Below, in pieces: positions 1 through 6,215 of a stretch of 6,215 nucleotides of DNA (its first letter is position 1; each line of letters opens with the position of its first letter). A model generated the notes under the pieces. It did no database searches. It was not told where the DNA came from and was given only the letters and a program-made list of their open reading frames with translations. This stretch comes from Pseudooctadecabacter sp. (GTDB taxonomy: Bacteria; Pseudomonadota; Alphaproteobacteria; Rhodobacterales; Rhodobacteraceae). Where the stretch lies: NCBI GenBank assembly GCA_020628265.1, contig JAHDFG010000126.1:1-6215 (forward strand), given 5' to 3'. Made by a program: the position numbers and the translations under genes.

Positions 1-939
1 GTGCAGAACGGTGCGCTGACCGTGGGCGATTTCGTGATGGTCAACGCCTACATGATCCAGATCACCATGCCGCTGAATTTCCTCGGCACCGTCTACCGTG
101 AAATTCGGCAGGCGCTTGTCGATATGGGCGAGATGTTCGATCTGCTGGAACAGCCGGCGGAAGTGACGGACAAGGCTGGCGCCGCTGACCTCGAGGTCAC
201 CGGCGGCGAAGTGGTATTCGAGGACGTGCACTTCGGCTATGACGCGGCCCGCCCCATTCTGAAAGGTGTCGATCTGCCGGTGCCGGCGGGTCAGACTGTG
301 GCCATTGTCGGCTCGTCCGGATCGGGCAAGTCGACGTTGGGTCGGCTTCTGTTCCGGTTCTACGATGTAAACGACGGGGCGATCCGGATCGACGGGCAAG
401 ACCTGCGCGACGTGACGCAAGAGAGCCTGCACGACCAGATCGGCGTGGTGCCGCAGGACACCGTGCTGTTCAACGACACCATCCGCTACAACATTGCCTA
501 CGGTCGCGACGGGGCGTCGTTTGACGAGATTGTGGCCGCGGCAAAAGCAGCGAAAATCCACGACTTCATCGAAGGCCTGCCAGACGGGTATGAGACGACT
601 GTAGGCGAGCGCGGATTGAAGCTGTCAGGCGGTGAGAAACAGCGCGTTGGCATTGCGCGGACACTCTTGAAGAACCCGCCGATCCTGATTTTGGACGAGG
701 CGACCTCGGCCCTGGACACGGAGACGGAGCTGGACATCCAGAACGAGCTGAAGGCGATGGGGCAGGGGCGCACGGTGCTGACCATTGCGCACCGTCTGTC
801 GACGATTGCCGATGCGGACCGGATTGTGGTGCTGGAGGACGGTGTGATTGTCGAGGAAGGCGCACACGATGCGCTGCTGGCCAAAGAAGGGCGCTATGCC
901 CAGCTGTGGCACCGCCAGCAGCAGGACGAGGCCGCCTGA
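1..939 (+). CDS. Atm1-type ABC exporter, C-terminal half (5' partial)
   Basis: This is the C-terminal 312 residues of a half-size ABC exporter that joins a membrane domain to an ATPase. The reading frame is open from the first base, and the family is normally about 600 residues, so the GTG at position 1 is probably an internal Val codon. Residues 1-45 are the last transmembrane helix and its cytoplasmic extension, with the LGxVYREIRQ motif (28-37) typical of Atm1. The ATPase domain follows: A-loop Tyr80, Walker A GSSGSGKST (104-112), Q-loop Gln152, signature LSGGEKQR (208-215), Walker B ILILDEAT (228-235) with catalytic Glu233, D-loop SALD (236-239) and switch His264. All catalytic motifs are intact. 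Known Atm1 proteins export glutathione-linked sulfur or metal conjugates from the mitochondrial matrix or bacterial cytoplasm; that substrate is transferred from the family. The gene converges with the desaturase gene and is not part of its operon. Confidence 0.93.
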   Translation: MQNGALTVGDFVMVNAYMIQITMPLNFLGTVYREIRQALVDMGEMFDLLEQPAEVTDKAGAADLEVTGGEVVFEDVHFGYDAARPILKGVDLPVPAGQTVAIVGSSGSGKSTLGRLLFRFYDVNDGAIRIDGQDLRDVTQESLHDQIGVVPQDTVLFNDTIRYNIAYGRDGASFDEIVAAAKAAKIHDFIEGLPDGYETTVGERGLKLSGGEKQRVGIARTLLKNPPILILDEATSALDTETELDIQNELKAMGQGRTVLTIAHRLSTIADADRIVVLEDGVIVEEGAHDALLAKEGRYAQLWHRQQQDEAA

Positions 940-945
940 CGACGC

Positions 946-965
946 TCTTTGCCTTATGGCAAAGA
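946..965. terminator. Hairpin between convergent genes, possible bidirectional terminator
   Basis: An uninterrupted 8-bp inverted repeat, TCTTTGCC (946-953) and GGCAAAGA (958-965), encloses the 4-base loop TTAT. It begins 7 bases after the ABC exporter stop codon. Its loop contains the desaturase stop codon (954-956 on the minus strand), so the minus-strand arm before the loop encodes the last three desaturase residues. Its place between two convergent stop codons fits a shared transcription end. Neither strand has a run of T after the stem, so it is not a classical intrinsic terminator. It may only slow polymerase or protect 3' ends. Confidence 0.4.
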
Positions 966-1874
966 CGCCCCGCCCGCCGTCCCGTTCAGGGATTTGGCGT
1001 AGTCTTTGGTGAAGGTGGTGTAGCCCTTGGTCAGTGTGCCGAGGTGCGGCGCTACGGTGTCGTGGACCCGCGGAAGCTGGTGATACGGTACTTGCGGATA
1101 GGCGTGGTGTTCGGCGTGATAGGGCATGTTCCACGCCAGCCATTTCACCAACTTCGTGGTCCGTGTGGTTCGCGTGTTCAGGAACATATTCGCCACCTGC
1201 GGGCAACGTCCATGCTCGGCCAGAAGGTAAAGCCGCAAGAACGGGAACCCCATGGCGAGCGGGACGAGCCAGACCCAGATAAGGATCGGGCTGACGAATA
1301 ATGTGAACAGGGCAGCTGCGGAATAGGCGACCAGCATCAAACGCGCTTCGCGCTGGATGCGGGGGGCAGCACGTGGGCTGATGTAGGGTTCCGTTCGGCC
1401 AGCCGCATTGCCGAGCAAGGTTTGCGCCTTTGCTGCCCAATAGCCGATGGTGCCCAAATGCCATGCCATCTGCGCCCATGTTTCGGGTTTGGCATCGCCT
1501 TGAAGTTCGGGGTCGTGGTCCGGATCGTTGGTGTGGCGGTGATGGGCCATATGAAACGCGCGGAACCAGAGGAACGGCTGGATCAGGATGAGACCGCACA
1601 GGTGGCCCACGACCTCGTTCAGGGCCTTGGACCGGAACGGTGTCTGATGGGTGCATTCATGTTGCAATGTGAAGAGGAAGACCATCGCAAGCCCAAGCGG
1701 CAAGAGCGCGACCCCCCAAAACGGAAGACCTAGCGCCACGTAGGTTCCGAGCCCCGCAATCAGGCCAAGATGCCCGATAAGATGCCAAAGGCCCGCGCTG
1801 TTGCTGCGTGCGGTCAACGCCGCCCGCATATGGTCCGGTAGATCGGCCCAGACCTTTGCGGGCGTCGTCGTCAT
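954..1874 (-). CDS. Membrane fatty acid desaturase (three-histidine-box family)
   Basis: This 306-residue integral membrane protein belongs to the di-iron fatty acid desaturase/hydroxylase superfamily. All three histidine boxes are present: HECTH (72-76), HxxHH in HMAHH (108-112) and HAEHH (253-257). An extra AEHGRCP segment lies at 219-225 and an NTRTT motif at 233-237. Hydrophobic stretches at about 30-50, 53-71, 89-107 and 183-214 fit the usual arrangement, with the histidine boxes facing the cytoplasm. Family members use O2 and electrons from a redox partner to insert a double bond, or sometimes a hydroxyl, into an acyl chain. The substrate and bond position cannot be read from the sequence, and no ferredoxin or reductase gene is nearby. 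The ATG overlaps the stop of the RND pump gene (ATGA) and has no strong Shine-Dalgarno before it, suggesting translation by coupling. The gene ends 14 bases from the convergent ABC exporter gene. Confidence 0.9.
   Translation of the reverse strand: MTTTPAKVWADLPDHMRAALTARSNSAGLWHLIGHLGLIAGLGTYVALGLPFWGVALLPLGLAMVFLFTLQHECTHQTPFRSKALNEVVGHLCGLILIQPFLWFRAFHMAHHRHTNDPDHDPELQGDAKPETWAQMAWHLGTIGYWAAKAQTLLGNAAGRTEPYISPRAAPRIQREARLMLVAYSAAALFTLFVSPILIWVWLVPLAMGFPFLRLYLLAEHGRCPQVANMFLNTRTTRTTKLVKWLAWNMPYHAEHHAYPQVPYHQLPRVHDTVAPHLGTLTKGYTTFTKDYAKSLNGTAGGASLP
1871..1874 (-). promoter_or_regulatory. ATGA stop/start overlap coupling pump and desaturase
   Basis: On the minus strand the four bases ATGA hold the desaturase ATG (1874-1872) and the pump TGA (1873-1871). 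The bases just upstream of the ATG read GCAAGCGGCCGA, with no GGAGG-like site, so terminating ribosomes that reinitiate are the likely source of desaturase translation. Confidence 0.75.
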
Positions 1875-4800
1875 TCGGCCGCTTGCATAGGTGATGCAGG
1901 CACAGGCCGCGCCACCGGCTCATCGGGATCGCCCCAGATGATCTCGGGCGCTTTGACGCGCTTGGCTTCCCGCGCCAGTGCCCAGTCGCGGGCCGCGCGG
2001 CTTGACCGGCCCATGGACAGCTTGGCCAGAAGTTGTGCCAACCAGCGGGCATAGGTCGTGACCCATACCCGCAGCGCCAGCATGGACGGCGTGAACACCA
2101 GCGTCAGAACCGTAGCGATGCCAAGGCCAAAGACCACCGCCGTCGCCAGCTGTTTCCACCACAGCGATGTCGGGCTGTCGATGGAATAGCCGCCCCCGAT
2201 GAAATCAAGGCTGAGGCCGAACATCATGGGCGCAAGGCCCGCCATGGTCGTGATCGTGGTCAGCAACACAGGACGGATCCGATCCTCGGCGGTGCGGGTG
2301 ATCGCCTCTGTGCGGGGCATGTAGCGTTCGTATTCCTGATAGGTGTCGATCAGAACGATGTTGTTGTTCACCACAATACCCGCCAGCGCCACGATGCCTG
2401 TGCCCGTCATGATGATCGAGAAGGCCTGATCCATGACCAGCATCCCGATCAGCACGCCGGTGGTGGACAGGATCACGGCCAGCAGCACCAGCACCGAGTT
2501 GTAGATCGAGTTGAACTGCGCCAGCAGGATGATGAACATCAGACCCAAGGCGCCCGCGAAGGCCGTCATCAGGAAGGCACCGGATTCCGCCTGATCCTCT
2601 TGGTCGCCGGTCCATTCATGCTTGACGGAGGCAGGGAAGGGGCTCGTCGCGAGCCATTCGTTCAGCACTTCGATGCGTTCGTTTCCGTTCACAGCGACCG
2701 GTGTCGCATCTCCCGCAGTGATAACCTCCTGAACGGCGGCCACGCTTGCGGCGCTGTCCAGTTCGACCAATGTGAACACCGTGCCATCGGTTGCCTCAAC
2801 GGTTTGAAGCGGGTCAGCGATATCCTCGCCGTCCAGCACCTCGCGGAAGATGCCGAGGGTTTGGATGTCGTCGCCCTCACCGGTGGTGAATTTTGTCAGG
2901 TTCGGTTCGAAACCGGCCTTCACATCAAAGTACCGCGACTGGTCGATCCGGTCGATCTGGCTGAGTTCCGGCACGGGGGTGCGGGTGATAAAGTTCGACA
3001 GCGGGACAAGTCCCTGATTGGTGCGCACGCGCAGACTATCGAGGGTGGACAGGACGCGGTCTTCCTCGGGCAGGCGGACACGGATTTCGATTTCCTCGTC
3101 CGAGCTGTCAACGCGCATGGTGTCGAGCAGAATGCCGCGCGTGACCAGCTGGACCATGCCGCCGACGGTTGCGACGTCCGCGCCAAAACGGCCAGCCTTT
3201 TCGACGTCCACGTCGATCTGCCAGTCGATGCCGGGCAGCGGGCGGCTGTCTTCGATCAGGGTCAGGCCTGTGGTCGCCTCAAACTGGGCGCGGGCGATGG
3301 CGGTCGCCTCTTGCAGGTCATCCCAGTTCCCGCCTGACAGGCGCAAGTGCACCGGTTTGGCGGCCGCAGGGCCACGGCTGAGGTTCAGAATTTCCGTGCG
3401 AATGCCGGGCAGGGTGTCGAGTTCCGCCTGCAAGCGTTCCAGCACCAGATCACCGTCCAGTGTCGCAAGGTCGATGTCATTGGCGCGGGCAAAGGCGGGG
3501 CGCTCGTCCCATGGGACCAGTTCCAGCTGCAATTGTCCGACCGTGTCTTTTGGCCCTTCGCCGCCGCCGGTGTTCTGGTTGAGACCGCCTGCGCCTGCAA
3601 AGGCAAAGACGGATTGGATGCCCGGTTCGGCCAGTGCAATGGCTTCGGCCTGCGCGACCAGCGCATCCTTTTCATCAATGCTGAGGTTCCCGCGGGCCTG
3701 TACGTAGACGATGGCCTGTTCCGGTTCGGATTCGACGAAGAATTCGACGCCGTTGTTGTTGGCACCGAAGTAGGTGAAGGTCGTCATCACGGCGAAGACA
3801 ACGCCGCCGATGGCGACAATCGGCATGATCGGATTGCCCGCGATGAAATGGATCACGCGGCCAAAGATGGACCGGCGATAGCCCGCACGGATGCGTTTCT
3901 GTGTCCGTTCGATGCGGGCAGCGCCCACCGTGATGGACACGGCGATTGCGCCAAGCAGGAACAGGATCATACCTGGAAGCGAGGCAAAGAAGCTGCCGTC
4001 GACCTGCGCACCCGTCAGGTAGCCGGGGTTCAGGGTCATCATGGCACCTGTGAAGACCATCATGATCGCAGGGAAGATGAGGGCTGCATTGACGATCCAA
4101 GGCAGGCGCGCACGCAGGGCATCGGATGCGTTGCCAAAGGCGCGGGACATGCGGCCAGTCACACCGCCCATAACGGGCAGGTAAATCAGCGCCACGATCA
4201 GAGACGCAGACAGCACGAAGATGATTGTCACGGGCAGCATGCCCATGAACTGCCCCGGAACACCTGGCCAGAACAGCATCGGCAGGAAGGCACAAAGGGT
4301 TGTCGCCGTAGACGACACGATGGGCCAGAACATCCGCTTGGCGGCGTCCGTGTAAGCCTCCATCGGGCCTGCACCTTCGCGCATCCGTTTGTCGGCGTAT
4401 TCCACGACCACGATGGCACCGTCCACGAGCATCCCCACAGCGAGGATCAGGCCGAACATCACGATGTTCGAGATCGTGACCTCCATCACCGCCAAGAAGG
4501 CAAAGCACAACAGGAACGATGTCGGAATGGCAAAGCCCACCAACAGGGCAGGGCGGGTGCCGAGGGCGGCCAGCACGACGATCATAACGAGCGCGATAGC
4601 TGTCAGAACAGAGCCCTCAAGCTGGCGGACCATGCTGTCCACGTTGCGGGACTGGTCGTTGGACACACCGACCTGCACGGCATCCTGCAAATCCTGCGGC
4701 CAGCTTTCGACCTCGGCGGCAACCACATCGCGGACCTCTTGCGCGGTGTCGATCAGGTTGAAGCCGCGACGCTTGACCACCTGCAGCGCCACGGTGGTGG

Positions 4801-5626
4801 TGCCGTTGAAACGTGCCGTGCCTTCACGGTCCTCGAACGTCAGGGAAATTGTTGCCAGATCGCCCAAGGTGATCACACGGTCGCCGTTGGTCTTGACGGG
4901 CAGCGTGTAGATATCGCGAGGCTCATCAAAGCTCGACGGGATCTTGACGGCAAAGGACCCACCCTCGGTCTCCACTTCGCCAGCGGCGATCAGAAGGTTG
5001 TTCTGGGTGACCACGTTGATCAATTCGCCAGCGGTGACGTTGTAGGCCTCAAGCCGGAGCGGGTCGATGATCACTTCGATCATTTCCTCGCGCTGACCTG
5101 TGAGGGCGGCCTCCAACACGCCGTCGATCCCCTCGACCGCCTCTTGCAGGTCTTCGGCCACGCGCACCAGCGTGCGTTCGGGGACATTGCCCGTCAGGTT
5201 GACGATAGCGATGGGAAATTCGGAGAAGTTGATTTCATTGACGGAATAATTGTCCGCACCGGCAGGGAACTGACCCTCGGCCGCGTTCATCGCATCGCGG
5301 ATGTCGGCCATGGTGTCGGTCTTGTTCCAGTCGAAGTCGAACTCAAGCGCCACGCCTGCATAGCCTTCGGCAGCGGTCGAGGTCATCTCAAGCAGGCCGT
5401 CGATGTCCTGCAATTCCGCTTCCATCGGCTTGACCAGAAGTGTCTCGGAGTCCTCGGCAGAAATGCCAGGGAAGGGGACGGAAACGAAAATAACCGGAAT
5501 CTCGATGTCCGGTTCACCCTCTTTCGGAAGGCCAACATAGGCCATACCGCCTGCCAGCAAGGACAGGACGATAAAGGCAACCACCATCCGTGCGCGGCTG
5601 GCGGCGACGTCGACGAGTTTAATCAT
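1871..5626 (-). CDS. RND-family efflux pump, inner-membrane permease subunit (enlarged)
   Basis: This is a 1251-residue proton-driven RND transporter of the AcrB/HAE-like type, working with the adaptor encoded just upstream. TM1 is at about 13-32, the first periplasmic domain at 33-338, TM2-TM6 at 339-490, TM7 at 598-620, the second periplasmic domain at 621-1015, and TM8-TM12 at 1016-1185. TM4 carries the family motif as VDGAIVVVE (401-409): Asp402 matches AcrB Asp407, but Gly403 replaces Asp408. In TM10 Asn1087 stands where AcrB has Lys940. AcrB has 1049 residues; the roughly 200 extra here lie in the central loop (about 60, with two added hydrophobic segments at 508-532 and 549-570), the second periplasmic half (about 85) and the C-terminal tail (about 58). 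The ATG is supported by GGGAGG 7 bases upstream, the ATGA overlap with the adaptor gene and a typical short N-terminus before TM1. Substrate is unknown: drugs, detergents, lipids or fatty acids are possible; the metal-exporting class is less likely. Confidence 0.93.
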   Translation of the reverse strand: MIKLVDVAASRARMVVAFIVLSLLAGGMAYVGLPKEGEPDIEIPVIFVSVPFPGISAEDSETLLVKPMEAELQDIDGLLEMTSTAAEGYAGVALEFDFDWNKTDTMADIRDAMNAAEGQFPAGADNYSVNEINFSEFPIAIVNLTGNVPERTLVRVAEDLQEAVEGIDGVLEAALTGQREEMIEVIIDPLRLEAYNVTAGELINVVTQNNLLIAAGEVETEGGSFAVKIPSSFDEPRDIYTLPVKTNGDRVITLGDLATISLTFEDREGTARFNGTTTVALQVVKRRGFNLIDTAQEVRDVVAAEVESWPQDLQDAVQVGVSNDQSRNVDSMVRQLEGSVLTAIALVMIVVLAALGTRPALLVGFAIPTSFLLCFAFLAVMEVTISNIVMFGLILAVGMLVDGAIVVVEYADKRMREGAGPMEAYTDAAKRMFWPIVSSTATTLCAFLPMLFWPGVPGQFMGMLPVTIIFVLSASLIVALIYLPVMGGVTGRMSRAFGNASDALRARLPWIVNAALIFPAIMMVFTGAMMTLNPGYLTGAQVDGSFFASLPGMILFLLGAIAVSITVGAARIERTQKRIRAGYRRSIFGRVIHFIAGNPIMPIVAIGGVVFAVMTTFTYFGANNNGVEFFVESEPEQAIVYVQARGNLSIDEKDALVAQAEAIALAEPGIQSVFAFAGAGGLNQNTGGGEGPKDTVGQLQLELVPWDERPAFARANDIDLATLDGDLVLERLQAELDTLPGIRTEILNLSRGPAAAKPVHLRLSGGNWDDLQEATAIARAQFEATTGLTLIEDSRPLPGIDWQIDVDVEKAGRFGADVATVGGMVQLVTRGILLDTMRVDSSDEEIEIRVRLPEEDRVLSTLDSLRVRTNQGLVPLSNFITRTPVPELSQIDRIDQSRYFDVKAGFEPNLTKFTTGEGDDIQTLGIFREVLDGEDIADPLQTVEATDGTVFTLVELDSAASVAAVQEVITAGDATPVAVNGNERIEVLNEWLATSPFPASVKHEWTGDQEDQAESGAFLMTAFAGALGLMFIILLAQFNSIYNSVLVLLAVILSTTGVLIGMLVMDQAFSIIMTGTGIVALAGIVVNNNIVLIDTYQEYERYMPRTEAITRTAEDRIRPVLLTTITTMAGLAPMMFGLSLDFIGGGYSIDSPTSLWWKQLATAVVFGLGIATVLTLVFTPSMLALRVWVTTYARWLAQLLAKLSMGRSSRAARDWALAREAKRVKAPEIIWGDPDEPVARPVPASPMQAAE
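5623..5626 (-). promoter_or_regulatory. ATGA stop/start overlap coupling adaptor and pump
   Basis: On the minus strand ATGA contains the pump ATG (5626-5624) and the adaptor TGA (5625-5623). This is the same arrangement as at the pump/desaturase junction and supports a single transcript with matched adaptor and pump synthesis. Confidence 0.75.
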
Positions 5627-6215
5627 CCTTCTGCCTCCCGAAAGGTGGGCACGACGGGAACACCGTCGGTGACATATTCCTGTCCGACCACGATGACGCT
5701 GACTTCATCCGGCAGGCCTGCGACCCACATGCCGTCGATCGTGTCGCGCAGGACTGTGACCGGCATGAACTGTGCGACATCGCCTTCGGCCAAAGTGCGG
5801 ATGCCGATGGTGCCTTCGTCATCCAGCGTCAGCGACGAGGCAGGCAGCAAATGGGCGCTGCGGCCTTCGGTCTGAACGATGATTTCGGCCGTTTGACCGT
5901 CACGCAAGGCAAGGTCGGGGTTGGGCACGCGGACCTCTACACGGAAGGTGCGGGTCATTTCATCGGCGGAGCGCGACAGGAAGGTGACCTCGCCGATGAC
6001 CTCTTGACCGGTGGCCAGACGTGCGCCTGCGCGCGCGCCCAGCTGAACCTGTGCGACGTTCGCCTCGGGCACAAAACCAACCAGTTTGATCGGGTCCAGC
6101 TGGATCACCGTGGCACAGGGCGCGCCGGGCTGCATCAGTGTGCCCAGTTCGGCGGTATCAGATTCCAGCAGCCCCGAGAACGGCGCGGTGATGTCCAGCC
6201 GTTCAATTTCCCGCT
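5623..6215 (-). CDS. RND efflux periplasmic adaptor (membrane fusion protein), C-terminal part
   Basis: The frame is open from the window edge to the TGA at 5623, giving 196 visible residues. The first ATG in view (6135) is internal, because the 26 residues before it continue the fold without a break. Visible residues 1-45 (ITAPFSGLL ... LGTLMQPGAP ... IQLDP) are the second half of the lipoyl-like domain, with the usual API.G and V..G.. pattern. Residues from about 46 to 120 form the beta-barrel, starting LVGFVPEANVAQVQLG. The rest matches the membrane-proximal domain, which contacts the pump. The N-terminal signal or lipid anchor and the helical hairpin lie beyond the window. Adaptors bridge the inner-membrane pump and an outer-membrane channel; no channel gene is visible. 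The stop overlaps the pump start by four bases. Family assignment is firm; the exact subfamily and substrate are not readable. Confidence 0.9.
   Translation of the reverse strand, partial: REIERLDITAPFSGLLESDTAELGTLMQPGAPCATVIQLDPIKLVGFVPEANVAQVQLGARAGARLATGQEVIGEVTFLSRSADEMTRTFRVEVRVPNPDLALRDGQTAEIIVQTEGRSAHLLPASSLTLDDEGTIGIRTLAEGDVAQFMPVTVLRDTIDGMWVAGLPDEVSVIVVGQEYVTDGVPVVPTFREAEG
5634..5639 (-). promoter_or_regulatory. Shine-Dalgarno site of the RND pump gene
   Basis: On the minus strand GGGAGG lies 7 bases before the ATG at 5626, a good position for ribosome binding. It sits inside the last codons of the adaptor gene. It decides the pump start and contrasts with the poor site before the desaturase. 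Confidence 0.75.

Noticed and set aside
1..3. GTG at position 1 as the true start of the ABC exporter
   Set aside because: A start here would leave only one membrane helix before the ATPase. Atm1 proteins have six, so the gene is cut by the window edge.
625..1656. A 343-codon minus-strand frame spanning the ABC exporter end and most of the desaturase
   Set aside because: It crosses two well-supported genes in another frame, has Pro/Arg/His-rich low-meaning content and carries no motif. The three histidine boxes are in the other frame.
954..1874. Desaturase as a carotenoid ketolase or hydroxylase
   Set aside because: The HECTH, HMAHH and HAEHH boxes and their spacing fit the fatty acid desaturase group better, and no carotenoid genes are nearby. 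A hydroxylase activity on a lipid cannot be excluded.
2033..3337. A 434-codon + strand open frame
   Set aside because: It lies in the same antisense register of the pump gene and has the same His/Gln/Asp/Arg-rich composition. It is a shadow of the real gene.
3347..5875. An 842-codon open frame on the + strand opposite the RND pump and the adaptor
   Set aside because: It is codon-aligned antisense to the pump. It stays open because TTA, CTA and TCA codons are rare in this GC-rich gene. Its product is full of His, Gln, Asp and Gly with no recognisable domain.
6015..6045. GC-alternating stretch as a possible regulatory or Z-DNA element
   Set aside because: It is ordinary coding sequence for Ala/Arg-rich residues of the adaptor in a GC-rich genome.
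5623..6135. Adaptor gene starting at the ATG at 6135
   Set aside because: The frame continues upstream to the window edge, and the residues encoded there complete the lipoyl-like domain. The ATG is internal.

Overview
This is a compact, protein-coding stretch of a high-GC bacterial chromosome (about 60% GC by eye). It most likely comes from an alphaproteobacterium, and the style of the proteins suggests the Rhodobacterales/roseobacter group. The Atm1-type exporter on the left closely follows the alphaproteobacterial/mitochondrial form of that family. The taxonomic call is an inference from protein similarity recalled from memory, not from a search.

Layout: positions 1-939 (+) hold the C-terminal half of an Atm1-type ABC exporter whose start lies before the window. 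It converges with a minus-strand block filling 954-6215. In transcription order (right to left) this block encodes the C-terminal part of an RND periplasmic adaptor (5623-6215, start beyond the window), a large RND inner-membrane efflux pump of 1251 residues (1871-5626), and a 306-residue membrane fatty acid desaturase (954-1874). Both junctions in the block are 4-base ATGA overlaps, so the three genes are very probably one transcript with coupled translation. No outer-membrane channel gene is visible. Only 14 bases separate the two convergent stop codons, and an 8-bp hairpin sits exactly there.

How the genes may work together: the adaptor and pump form the inner-membrane and periplasmic parts of a tripartite efflux system. 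The desaturase would alter acyl chains in the same membrane, so the operon may link efflux to membrane lipid composition, or the pump may move a lipid-like substrate. This functional link is inferred from gene context only.

The most unusual object is the RND pump. It is about 200 residues longer than E. coli AcrB. The extra length falls in three places: an extra hydrophobic hairpin in the central cytoplasmic loop, a long acidic insert in the second periplasmic half, and a charged C-terminal tail. It also lacks two of the three canonical charged residues of the proton relay. There is no intergenic gap of any size, and I see no RNA gene, mobile element, CRISPR array or repeat family. I found no clear new multi-gene defence or biosynthetic system.
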